Positions 1 to 6,646 of a DNA stretch of 14,244 nucleotides are shown here, in pieces. The notes below the pieces were generated by a model, which worked only from the letters and a program-made list of their open reading frames with translations, was not told the origin of the DNA and did no database searches. The stretch is from Verrucomicrobiota bacterium. GTDB taxonomy: Bacteria; Verrucomicrobiota; Verrucomicrobiia; Opitutales; Opitutaceae. Every line of letters starts with the position of its first letter. Position 1 is the first letter of the stretch. The DNA lies in contig JAFAAS010000054.1 in the NCBI GenBank assembly GCA_023426435.1, forward strand, positions 1 through 14,244, given 5' to 3'. Both the position numbers and the translations under genes were made by a program.

Positions 1-1315
1 GGAGAAGGGGGCGGACGCGGGGATCGCGGAGGAGTTGGGCGAGGTAGGCGGGGTCGGGGTGTGGGGTTTTTGGATACGGCTCGGCGTGGAGTGTCGCGGG
101 GTCGTCGGTGGCGAGGAAAGTGCGGACGTGGTGGATCTGGCGTTCGGCGTAGCTTGCGAGGGCGGGAAGATCGTAGCGGCGGTGGCTTTCGGCGAAATGA
201 AACGCGAACCAGGCGGCGGTGCTCAGCCAGACGAAGGCGGCGGTGAGGAGCGAGAGGTGGATGACGCGGGGAAGTTGGAAACGGGAGCGTCGGAGAAGTG
301 AGGCGAAGGCGAGGGTGTTGGCGGCGAGGCCGAGGAGAAGGATGTCGTAGTAGCGCGGCGCGATGACGGGCGCGGGGGTGCTGCGGGCCCAGGCGACGGC
401 GGTGATTTGAAGGAGGACCCAGAGGCCGACGGCGGCGAGGAGGAGGTCGCGGTGGGTGGGCGCGCGGCGACGAAAGACGAGTTGCGAGAGGAAGAATGCG
501 AACGGGAGCCAGAGGAGCGCGCCCCAGGGGTTGTAGAAGCGGATCGGCCAGGCGAGGCAGTGGAGGAAGGTGTGAAGGACGTTGGAGAGTTGCGGAGGCG
601 AGGAGGGAAAGTGCGGCGCGGTGGTCAGGGCGATGACAACGATGAGGAGATGGATGACGGCATTGAGGAGGAACGCGCGGCGGAGGCGGGAGAAGCGCGG
701 GGTGAGCACGCGCCAGAAAGAGAAGAGCGTGACGATGGCGGCGGAGAAGAAGCCGGAGCCCATCGAGAGGCAGGCGAGGGCGGAGGAGGCGAGGCCGAGA
801 AACCAGAGTGCGGAAAACGGTGTGTGGCGGAGGATGAGCGCGAGGTGGGTGAGCGTGAAGAGGAGGAGGAAGTAGAACTGGGATTGAAACCCCCAGAGGG
901 CGTTTCCGTAGAAGAGCGCGGAAGCGTGGAGCGCGCCGAAGGCGGCGGCGAAGAGGAGGAGGGCGGGCGGGCGAAGGTAGCGGCGGGCGAGGAGGACGAC
1001 GAACGCGGTGAACGCGGCGGCGAGGAAGGCGTTGAACGTCATCTGGACGAGGACGTCCCAGCGGTCGTGGTTCAGTTTAAAAAGAGCGAGGGCGAGGAGG
1101 CGCGTGGGGACGATGCGGTGTTCGCCGTGGTAATGGAAAAGAAGGTGCGCGTTGAGTGTGCCTTCGAGCGAGGGAAGGAAGACGTATTCGGCTTCGCCCT
1201 GCCATTGGTCGTGGATGGGGACGGGAGAGCCGGCGCGGTCGATCAGGAGGAAGTGGCCGCCGAGGACGAGGAGGGCGGCGGCGACGGCGGCGAGATAGGC
1301 CGGGAGACGGGGCAT
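1..1315 (-). CDS. Multi-pass membrane protein of unknown function, 3'-truncated by window edge
   Basis: An open frame runs on the minus strand from ATG at 1315 to the window edge with no stop (438 codons seen), so the C-terminus lies outside. It begins MPRLPAYLAAVAAALLVLGG, a first membrane helix. A loop follows with H35-D-Q-W and H64-G-E-H-R. About nine or ten more hydrophobic segments lie near residues 92-110, 115-135, 145-163, 167-205, 214-233, 262-280, 289-308, 323-341 and 350-373. A soluble tail starts near 375 and ends in a DPxxLAQLLRDPRV segment. An early acidic/His loop followed by many helices recalls membrane glycosyltransferase-like (GT-C) proteins, but I see no family-defining motif, so no function is assigned. 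No stop codon occurs in frame and the frame shows the C-rich third positions of its neighbours, so the gene itself is well supported. It lies 142 bp downstream of the permease and need not belong to that operon. No Shine-Dalgarno is visible upstream. Confidence 0.8.
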   Translation of the reverse strand, partial: MPRLPAYLAAVAAALLVLGGHFLLIDRAGSPVPIHDQWQGEAEYVFLPSLEGTLNAHLLFHYHGEHRIVPTRLLALALFKLNHDRWDVLVQMTFNAFLAAAFTAFVVLLARRYLRPPALLLFAAAFGALHASALFYGNALWGFQSQFYFLLLFTLTHLALILRHTPFSALWFLGLASSALACLSMGSGFFSAAIVTLFSFWRVLTPRFSRLRRAFLLNAVIHLLIVVIALTTAPHFPSSPPQLSNVLHTFLHCLAWPIRFYNPWGALLWLPFAFFLSQLVFRRRAPTHRDLLLAAVGLWVLLQITAVAWARSTPAPVIAPRYYDILLLGLAANTLAFASLLRRSRFQLPRVIHLSLLTAAFVWLSTAAWFAFHFAESHRRYDLPALASYAERQIHHVRTFLATDDPATLHAEPYPKTPHPDPAYLAQLLRDPRVRPLL

Positions 1316-1330
1316 GGTTCGAGCCGGTTT

Positions 1331-1360
1331 TAACCACGGATGAACCCGGATGGACACGGA
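1331..1360. repeat. Unpaired 10-bp phased intergenic repeat
   Basis: Three consecutive decamers, each starting with T and ending in GGA (TAACCACGGA, TGAACCCGGA, TGGACACGGA), lie between the permease and the membrane protein. They belong to the same style as the copies at 4003-4075, 5063-5090, 7473-7503 and 8351-8420. The period matches one helical turn. No inverted partner is seen nearby. Function unknown. Confidence 0.5.
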
Positions 1361-1422
1361 TAATTTTCCGGTCGAATGCGGGGCCACTCGCTCGCGCTCG
1401 TAGTTACGGGTCGGAGCGGGAC

Positions 1423-1440
1423 GGAACGCTCACGCGTTCC
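1423..1440. repeat. Short perfect inverted repeat in intergenic gap
   Basis: GGAACGC and GCGTTCC form a perfect 7-bp stem with a 4-nt loop, 18 bp downstream of the permease stop codon (minus strand). No T-run follows on the minus strand, so it is not a canonical intrinsic terminator. It could stabilise or end the transporter mRNA, or be another palindromic repeat element. Confidence 0.4.
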
Positions 1441-1457
1441 GCCACGGAGGGCCACGA

Positions 1458-2444
1458 TCAGGCGCGGGAGCTGCGGCGGCGGAGGTAGTCGAGGAGGACG
1501 GCGGCGACGATGATGCCGCCGGTGACGATTTCCTGGACCCAGTTGGCGAGGCCGAGCTTCGTGCAGCCGTTGGCGACGACGCTCATGATGAGGGCGCCGA
1601 CGAGGGTGCCGGTGATCGTGCCCTGCCCGCCGGCGAGGCTGGCGCCGCCGATGACGACGGCGGCGATGATGTTGAGCTCGAGGCCGACGGCGGTCGTGGG
1701 ATCGCCGCCGGTGAGGTAGGCGAATTGGAGGACGGCGCCGACACCGGCGAAGGCGCCGCCGAGGATGTAGACGAGGAGTTTGACGCGCTCGACAGGAACG
1801 CCGCAGAGGCGGGCGGTGAGCTCGTTGGAGCCGACTGCGAAGACGTGGCGACCGAAACGGGTGTAGTGGAGGGATAGGGCGACGAGGATGGCGAGGACGA
1901 TCACCAGCCATACGCCGGAAGGGAGACCACCGTCGGGCGGGAGGCGGAGGAGTTGGTTGAGCCAGGTTTCGTCGGGGTAGATCGGCTGCTCGTTGGCGAG
2001 GCCCTTGGCGCCGCCGCGGAGGGCGCCCATCATGCCGAGGGTGACGACGAACGGGAGGAGATGAAGGCGGGTGATGAGTGCGCCGGAGAATGCGCCGCAG
2101 GCGGCGGAAGCGGCGATGCCGGCGAAGGCGGCGGCGAGGGGCGACCAACCTTGTTCGAGGAGGCGGGCGATGACGATCGTGCCGAGCGCGATGATGGAAC
2201 CGACGGAAAGGTCGATGCCGCCGGCGATGATGATGAGTGTCATCCCGAGCGCGGCGACGGCGATGACGGCGGTTTGCTGGAGGATGATCGCGAAGTTGTC
2301 GGGGGTGACAAACGTGTCGAAGCGGAGGGCGGCGAAGAGCGCGGTGACGGCGAGGAGGCCGAGGACGGGGCCGAAGAACGTGAGGGTGTGGCGGAAGAGG
2401 GAAGGGCGCGGGAGCGGTTGGGTGGTGGAGGCTGGGGCGGACAT
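1458..2444 (-). CDS. Sugar ABC transporter permease (RbsC/BPD_transp_2 family)
   Basis: This 328-residue inner-membrane permease belongs to a CUT2-type sugar importer. Visible marks are the family motif AGGIDLSVGS at residues 74-83, the cytoplasmic coupling segment around 195-225 (TRFGRHVFAVGSNELTARLC, then GVPVERVK), and the segment IGGASLAGGQGTITGTLVGA at 265-284. About eight to ten hydrophobic helices run through the length, and the size is normal for RbsC homologues. The frame is open further upstream to 2870, but that extension is Arg/Pro-rich and lies antisense-free inside the ATPase gene in another frame. ATG at 2444 (MSAPASTTQP) gives the expected N-terminus and is preferred. It follows the ATPase gene after 53 bp and is presumably co-transcribed with it. 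The substrate is inferred from the neighbouring fuconate dehydratase, not from the permease itself. No Shine-Dalgarno is present; the leader is pyrimidine-rich. Confidence 0.93.
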   Translation of the reverse strand: MSAPASTTQPLPRPSLFRHTLTFFGPVLGLLAVTALFAALRFDTFVTPDNFAIILQQTAVIAVAALGMTLIIIAGGIDLSVGSIIALGTIVIARLLEQGWSPLAAAFAGIAASAACGAFSGALITRLHLLPFVVTLGMMGALRGGAKGLANEQPIYPDETWLNQLLRLPPDGGLPSGVWLVIVLAILVALSLHYTRFGRHVFAVGSNELTARLCGVPVERVKLLVYILGGAFAGVGAVLQFAYLTGGDPTTAVGLELNIIAAVVIGGASLAGGQGTITGTLVGALIMSVVANGCTKLGLANWVQEIVTGGIIVAAVLLDYLRRRSSRA

Positions 2445-2460
2445 GAAGAGGGCGGGGGAT

Positions 2461-2490
2461 TTTCGATTTTGGATTTTCGAATTTCGATGG
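2461..2490. repeat. A/T-rich degenerate tandem repeat between ATPase and permease genes
   Basis: The 53-bp gap between ATPase stop and permease start holds overlapping units of the type TTTCGATTTTGGATTTTCGA. It is strikingly A/T-rich compared with its surroundings. A similar degenerate string (TTTCGGGATTTGAGATTTGG) occurs near 7550-7569. It is probably a dispersed intergenic repeat. An effect on translation of the permease is possible but not shown. Confidence 0.45.
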
Positions 2491-2497
2491 GGAGTTC

Positions 2498-3982
2498 TCA
2501 GGAGTTTCCGCCGTGGCTGGTGCCGGTGGCGGCGAGCATGATGGTGTGTTCGGTCCAGTCGGCGACGGGGCGGGCGGGGCCGAGGACGCCGCGGCACATG
2601 ACGGCGATGCGATCGCAGGTGCCGAGGAGTTCGGGGAGGTAGCTCGAGACCATGAGTATGGCTTTTCCGGATACGGCGAGCTCGTCGATGAGGCGGTAGA
2701 TGTTTTGCTTGGCGCCGATGTCGACGCCGCGCGTGGATTCGTCGAGGAGGAGGATATGGGCGTCGTTGCGGAGCAGGCGGGCGAGGGCGACTTTTTGCTG
2801 GTTGCCGCCGGAGAGATCGCCGACGCGCTGGCGCGGGCCGGCGGCGCGAATGCCGAGGCGCGAAATCCACTGGGCGCCGTCGCGAGCGAGCGTGGACGGG
2901 CGGAGGAAACGCGGGAGAGCGGGGAGGGTGAGGTTGTTTTCGAGGGAGAGATCGAGGGCGAGGCCTTCGACTTTGCGGTCCTCGCTGAGGAGTCCGACGT
3001 GCTGACGCCAGCGGAGAAGAGGCGAGGCGGGGCCGGCGTAGGTGCCGACGCGGATGGTGCCGCGGCGGACGGGATCGAGGGCGAAGAGCGTGCGCAGGAG
3101 TTCGCTGCGGCCGGCGCCGATGAGGCCGGCGATGCCGAGGACTTCGCCGCGGCGGAGGTCGAGGGAGGCGGAGGTGGGTTTTTGTGGGCCGGCGAGGTCG
3201 CGGACTTCGAGGATGGTTTCGCCGGGGGTGCGAACGGAGCGGGTGTAGAGCTCGTCGACCTGACGACCGACCATGAGCTGCGCGAGTTGGGCGGGCGTGG
3301 TGTCGGCGGTGCGGCCGGTGGCGACGGACTGGCCGTCGCGGAGAACGGTGTAGCGGTCGGAGAGCGACTGCACTTCTTCGAGGAAGTGGGAGATGTAGAT
3401 GATGGATTTGCCCTGGTCGCGGAGGCGGCGGATGAGGGCGAAGAGTTTTTCTGTATCCGATTGGCTGAGACTGCTGGTGGGTTCGTCGAGGATGAGGACG
3501 CGGCAGCCGAGCGCGAGGGCGCGCGCGATTTCGACGAATTGTTGTTCGGCGATGCCGAGTTGGCCGGCGGAGATGGCGAGTGGGATGTCGGGGCGGCCGA
3601 GATCGGCGAGGGCGCGAGTGGCGAGAGCGCGGGAGGCGCGATGGTCGAGGAGCGGACCGCGGCGCGGTTCGGCGCCGAGGACGATATTTTCGGCGACGGT
3701 GAGGTGGGGCGCGATGGCGAGTTCCTGGTGAACGGTGACGATGCCGGCGCGGCGGGCATCGAGCGGGTCGCGCGGGGTGAACGGAGCGCCGTCGAGGAGG
3801 ATCGTGCCGGCGTCGGGCGTGTGGACGCCGGCGAGGATTTTCATGAGCGTGGATTTGCCGGCGCCGTTTTCGCCGACGAGTGCGTGGACTTCGGCGGGGG
3901 CGATGTCGAGATCGACACCGGCGAGGGCGATGGTGGCGCCGAAGCGTTTGTGGATGCCGGTGAGTCGGAGGCGAGGGGGCAT
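2498..3982 (-). CDS. Sugar ABC transporter ATP-binding protein, two fused NBDs (RbsA/MglA/XylG family)
   Basis: This 494-residue cytoplasmic ATPase of a CUT2 importer has two nucleotide-binding domains in one chain, the usual length for RbsA. Domain 1 has Walker A GENGAGKST (37-45), Q-loop HQE (85-87), Walker B ILDEPTSSL (164-172) and the switch histidine in ISHFLEE (197-203). Domain 2 has the family-typical degenerate Walker A GLIGAGRSE (286-294), a full signature LSGGNQQK (390-397) and Walker B LLLDESTRGVDIG (411-423). Two departures from the usual family residues are visible: the first signature reads LGIAEQQ instead of LSxGxQQ, and the second Walker B reads DEST instead of DEPT. The start at 3982 places the first beta strand at the normal distance from Walker A. 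The gene lies between the binding-protein and permease genes. It is separated from the former by a 105-bp gap holding a long hairpin. Confidence 0.95.
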   Translation of the reverse strand: MPPRLRLTGIHKRFGATIALAGVDLDIAPAEVHALVGENGAGKSTLMKILAGVHTPDAGTILLDGAPFTPRDPLDARRAGIVTVHQELAIAPHLTVAENIVLGAEPRRGPLLDHRASRALATRALADLGRPDIPLAISAGQLGIAEQQFVEIARALALGCRVLILDEPTSSLSQSDTEKLFALIRRLRDQGKSIIYISHFLEEVQSLSDRYTVLRDGQSVATGRTADTTPAQLAQLMVGRQVDELYTRSVRTPGETILEVRDLAGPQKPTSASLDLRRGEVLGIAGLIGAGRSELLRTLFALDPVRRGTIRVGTYAGPASPLLRWRQHVGLLSEDRKVEGLALDLSLENNLTLPALPRFLRPSTLARDGAQWISRLGIRAAGPRQRVGDLSGGNQQKVALARLLRNDAHILLLDESTRGVDIGAKQNIYRLIDELAVSGKAILMVSSYLPELLGTCDRIAVMCRGVLGPARPVADWTEHTIMLAATGTSHGGNS

Positions 3983-4002
3983 GCGGACGGGCAGATTAAT
4001 TG

Positions 4003-4075
4003 AACCACGGAGGCACAGAGGACGCAGAGAAGACCGGCTGAGGTTTGGCTCTGTGAGCTCTGTGTCTCTGTGGTT
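4003..4075. repeat. Long imperfect intergenic hairpin of phased repeats between binding protein and ATPase genes
   Basis: The left arm at 4003-4029 (starting AACCACGGAGGCACAGAG) and the right arm at 4049-4075 are inverted copies, pairing over 27 positions with 5 mismatches. Each arm is built of roughly 9-bp units containing CAGAG or CGGAG. The element fills the gap between the binding-protein stop (4088) and the ATPase start (3982). A transcript would fold into a long stem here. This fits partial termination or 3'-end protection, which would leave the binding protein made in excess over ATPase and permease. That consequence is inference; the structure is read directly. Confidence 0.7.
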
Positions 4076-4087
4076 ATATTCTTCAGC

Positions 4088-5029
4088 TCACTTGCCGAGG
4101 ACGGCGCGGATCTCGGGGGTGTTTTGGTTGGCTTTGGTGACGAGGACGCAGCCGGTGTCGATTTCGGTTTCGAATGTTTCGCCGCGGAGGTGTTTCACGG
4201 CGGTGACGACGCCTTCGTAGCCCATGCGCCTGGGGTTTTGGGCGACGAGGGCATGGATGTCGCCGCGGTTCAGGGCTTGGAGGAGATAGGGTGAGGCGTC
4301 GAAACCGACGAAAGTCTTTTTGCCGACGAGGCCGGTTTGGCGGAGGGCGAGGAGCATGCCCTGGGTGGAGGATTCGTTGGCGCAGAAGATGCCGTCGGCT
4401 TCGCGGATCTTATCGATCAGATTCATGGATACATCCTGTGCGGTGCTGGCGGTGGGGCCGGCGTAGCGGTTGTCGACGATGATCTCGATGTCGGGATGTT
4501 TCTTGATGACGTCGAGGAAACCGGCTTCGCGTTCGGCGGTGGAGGCGGAGCCTTCGGCGTAGCGGAGAAGGACGACCTTGCCCTTGCCGTTGAGGAGGCG
4601 GGCGAGTTCCTCGCCGGCGAGTTCGCCGCCGCGGCGGTTGTTGGTGGCGACGTAGCTGATGAAGTCTTTGCCGACCTCGCCTTTGAGCGCGGAGTCGAAG
4701 ACGACGACGGGGATTTTGCGATCGGCGGCGGCGCGGACGGGGCCGCGGAGCGCGGTTTCGTCGAGGGGCGCGAGGACGATGGCGCTGACGCCGGAGGAGA
4801 CGAATTGTTGGACGAGGGCGATTTGTTGGGCGCGGTCGTCTTCCTTGAGCGGGCCCTTCCAGATGACCTCGACGCCGAGTTCCTTGGCGGCTTCGCGGGC
4901 GCCGGCTTCGACGGATTTCCAGTGGCTGTGCGTGGTGCCTTTCGGGATGACGGCGATTTTTTCGCCGGCGGCGTGAGCGAGGGAGGAGAGGCTGAGGAGG
5001 AGGGAGAGGGTGAGGAGTTTGGAGTTCAT
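4088..5029 (-). CDS. Periplasmic sugar-binding protein of CUT2 ABC transporter (RbsB-like)
   Basis: This 313-residue secreted substrate-binding protein has a signal peptide MNSKLLTLSLLLSLSSLAHA with likely cleavage after residue 20. No lipobox Cys is present, so it should be a soluble periplasmic protein. The mature protein has the periplasmic-binding type 1 fold pattern: KIAVIPKGTTHSHWKSVEAG (24-43), a VQQFVSSGVSAIVLAPLD hinge-side strand (73-90), PVVVFDS (107-113), GEGSAS-like loop RYAEGSASTAEREAGF (156-171), and GFDASPYLL (242-250). The length is normal for RbsB homologues. It is the first transporter gene in transcription order, 96 bp downstream of the fuconate dehydratase. The likely ligand is L-fucose or a related 6-deoxy sugar or sugar acid. 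That is inferred only from the neighbouring catabolic genes. No Shine-Dalgarno is seen; the six bases before ATG are AGCCCC. Confidence 0.93.
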   Translation of the reverse strand: MNSKLLTLSLLLSLSSLAHAAGEKIAVIPKGTTHSHWKSVEAGAREAAKELGVEVIWKGPLKEDDRAQQIALVQQFVSSGVSAIVLAPLDETALRGPVRAAADRKIPVVVFDSALKGEVGKDFISYVATNNRRGGELAGEELARLLNGKGKVVLLRYAEGSASTAEREAGFLDVIKKHPDIEIIVDNRYAGPTASTAQDVSMNLIDKIREADGIFCANESSTQGMLLALRQTGLVGKKTFVGFDASPYLLQALNRGDIHALVAQNPRRMGYEGVVTAVKHLRGETFETEIDTGCVLVTKANQNTPEIRAVLGK

Positions 5030-5062
5030 GGGGCTCTAGGCGGATGGGACGTTTAGTTGTTT

Positions 5063-5090
5063 AACCACAGAGGCACGGAGACACGGAGAA
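5063..5090. repeat. Unpaired phased repeat upstream of binding-protein gene
   Basis: AACCACAGAGGCACGGAGAC followed by ACGGAGAA lies in the gap between the fuconate dehydratase and binding-protein genes. It consists of about 9-bp units ending in CGGAGA. It matches the arms of the hairpins at 4003-4075 and 8351-8420 but has no inverted partner here. Confidence 0.5.
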
Positions 5091-5103
5091 TCGGGGACGT
5101 TGC

Positions 5104-5129
5104 GGCGGGGGCAGGAGACCCCGCCCTAC
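5104..5129 (-). repeat. GTAG-headed palindromic (REP-like) element overlapping the fuconate dehydratase stop codon
   Basis: On the minus strand the element reads GTAG (5129-5126), then the stem GGCGGGG (5125-5119), an 8-nt loop TCTCCTGC, and CCCCGCC (5110-5104). A tetranucleotide GTAG head before a GC-rich palindrome is the hallmark of REP elements linked to REP-associated tyrosine transposases. No transposase is present in the window. The TAG of the head (5128-5126) is the stop codon of the upstream gene. Similar elements are at 11079-11103 and 13508-13535. Confidence 0.6.
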
Positions 5130-6448
5130 ACGTTTCGGTGGGAGAGGTTTTGCCAGATCTCGCCGGTGGGGAAGGTGTGGGCGGCGATGGAAGCGGGTTT
5201 CATGGTGATGCTGGTGCCGGGGGCGGTGGGGGCGAGGTAGCGGCCGTTTTGGACGACGCAAGGATCCACGAAGTGTTCGTGGAGGTGGTCGACGTATTCG
5301 GTGATCCGGTTTTCGAGGGAGCCACTGACGCAGATGTAGTCGAAGATGGATTCGTGTTGCACGTATTCGCAGAGGCCGACGCCGCCGGCGTGGGGGCAAA
5401 CGGGGACGTCGAATTTGTGGGCGAGGAGGAGGACGGCAACCACTTCGTTCACTCCGCCGAGGCGGCAGGAGTCGATTTGGCAGAAGGAAATCGCGCGGGC
5501 TTGTAGGAGTTGTTTGAATACAACGCGATTCTGGCAGTGTTCGCCGGTGGCAACGCCAATTCCATGCGGTTCGAGGGCGCGGGCGATGGCGGCGTGGCCG
5601 AGGACGTCGTCGGGCGAGGTGGGTTCCTCGATCCAAAGCGGGCGGAATTTTGCGAGAGATTGGACCCAGGAGATGGCTTGGGGGACGTCCCAACGCTGGT
5701 TGGCATCGATCATCAGCGTGCGTTGTTCGCCGATCGTGGCGCGGACGATGGCGGCGCGGCGGTGGTCGTCGGCGAGGTCGGCGCCGACCTTGATTTTGAA
5801 GTGAGTGAAACCGGCGGCGATGCCTTCGCGGCAGAGACGCTCGATTTTTTCCTCGGAGTAGCCGAGCCAGCCGGCGGAGGTGGTGTAGGCGGGGTAGCCG
5901 TGGCGGAGCATCTCGGCTTCGCGGGTGGCGCGGGTGGGGGCGAGACGTTCGAGCGAGGCGAGGGCTTCGTCGGGCGTGAGGGCGTCGGTGAGGTAGCGCC
6001 AGTCGACGAGTTCGACGATTTGCGCGGGCGAGAGATCGGAGAGCAGTTTCCACAGCGGTTTGCGTTCGAGCTTGGCCCAGAGGTCCCAGAGCGCGTTGAC
6101 GACGGCGGCGGTGGCGAGGTGGATGGCGCCTTTTTCGGGGCCGATCCAGCGAAGTTGGGAGTCGCCGGTGAGATGTTTCCAGAACGCGCCCGGGGCGGAA
6201 GTGAAGGCGGCGATGGGTTGGCCGACGACGAGCGGGCGGAGGGCGTGGATGGCGGCGACAACGATTTCGGTGCCGCGGCCGATGGTGAACGTGAGACCGT
6301 GGCCTTCGGGGACGTGGGGGTGGTCGGTTTTGAGGATGACGTAAGCGGCGCTGTAGTCGGGATCCGGATTCATTGCATCGGATCCGTCGAGTTCGAGAGA
6401 GGTGGGGAAACGGATGTCGAAGACCTGGAGATCGGTGATGCGGTGCAC
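5126..6448 (-). CDS. fucD: L-fuconate dehydratase (enolase superfamily)
   Basis: This 440-residue enzyme dehydrates L-fuconate to 2-keto-3-deoxy-L-fuconate in the non-phosphorylated L-fucose pathway. The mandelate-racemase fold is marked by an N-terminal FPTSLELDGSDAMNPDPDYS block (14-33), GPEKGAIHLATAAVVNALWD (103-122), and KIKVG with K218 and K220. The Mg ligand line follows: D248 in DANQRWDV, E274 in IEEPTSPDD and E303 in TGEHCQNR. H353 lies in CPHAGGVGLCEYVQH. These match the Xanthomonas campestris FucD / human ENOSF1 type residue for residue as I remember them, including the SDAMNPDPDYSAAY signature. The start is GTG at 6448: no ATG lies closer upstream, and the first residues align with the family N-terminus. 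The last codon is followed directly by the GTAG head of a palindromic element, which supplies the TAG stop. Transcription order is dehydrogenase, this gene, transporter. Confidence 0.95.
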   Translation of the reverse strand: MHRITDLQVFDIRFPTSLELDGSDAMNPDPDYSAAYVILKTDHPHVPEGHGLTFTIGRGTEIVVAAIHALRPLVVGQPIAAFTSAPGAFWKHLTGDSQLRWIGPEKGAIHLATAAVVNALWDLWAKLERKPLWKLLSDLSPAQIVELVDWRYLTDALTPDEALASLERLAPTRATREAEMLRHGYPAYTTSAGWLGYSEEKIERLCREGIAAGFTHFKIKVGADLADDHRRAAIVRATIGEQRTLMIDANQRWDVPQAISWVQSLAKFRPLWIEEPTSPDDVLGHAAIARALEPHGIGVATGEHCQNRVVFKQLLQARAISFCQIDSCRLGGVNEVVAVLLLAHKFDVPVCPHAGGVGLCEYVQHESIFDYICVSGSLENRITEYVDHLHEHFVDPCVVQNGRYLAPTAPGTSITMKPASIAAHTFPTGEIWQNLSHRNV

Positions 6449-6495
6449 GGGGAGGGAAGTTTGGGGAAGGGAGGTGAGGTTGAGAGATGGAGGAG

Positions 6496-6598
6496 ACCGC
6501 GAAGAACGCGAAAAGGCGCGAAGTTCAGGGGAGGCAGTGGGTGCGGTGACGCTGCAAAGCGGCCTGCTGCCTGAGCGGCTCTTCGCATCCTTCGCGGT
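6496..6598. repeat. Inverted pair of CGCGAAG-type phased repeats between dehydrogenase and fuconate dehydratase
   Basis: The left arm at 6496-6515 (ACCGCGAAGAACGCGAAAAG) and the right arm at 6579-6598 are inverted copies, pairing 20 positions with 3 mismatches. They are separated by 63 bp. The element fills most of the 198-bp gap between the short-chain dehydrogenase stop (6647) and the fuconate dehydratase start (6448). It is the same design as the AACCAC hairpins with a different unit. A single related string lies at 7431-7453. It could act as an internal mRNA processing or attenuation site (inference). Confidence 0.6.
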
Positions 6599-6646
6599 TC
6601 AATGGCATGGATACGGCTTCGGATACCAGCGGGGGGCGCGAGTCGT

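Noticed and set aside
407..1333. 308-codon plus-strand frame, highly Glu/Gly/Arg-rich
   Set aside because: It shares codon boundaries with the minus-strand membrane protein, which shows regular hydrophobic helices and stays open to the edge. The acidic composition is just the complement of Leu/Phe/Ala codons.
2445..2870. Upstream extension of the permease frame
   Set aside because: The added 142 residues are Arg/Pro-rich, overlap the ATPase gene and match nothing in the permease family.
1330..3759. 809-codon minus-strand Ser/Pro/Arg-rich frame across ATPase and permease
   Set aside because: It is out of frame with both recognised transporter genes and has no domain; it is a compositional shadow.
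2513..4003. 496-codon plus-strand open frame opposite the sugar ATPase
   Set aside because: It is low-complexity Gly/Glu/Ala sequence. The minus-strand frame has Walker A, signature and Walker B motifs in both halves.
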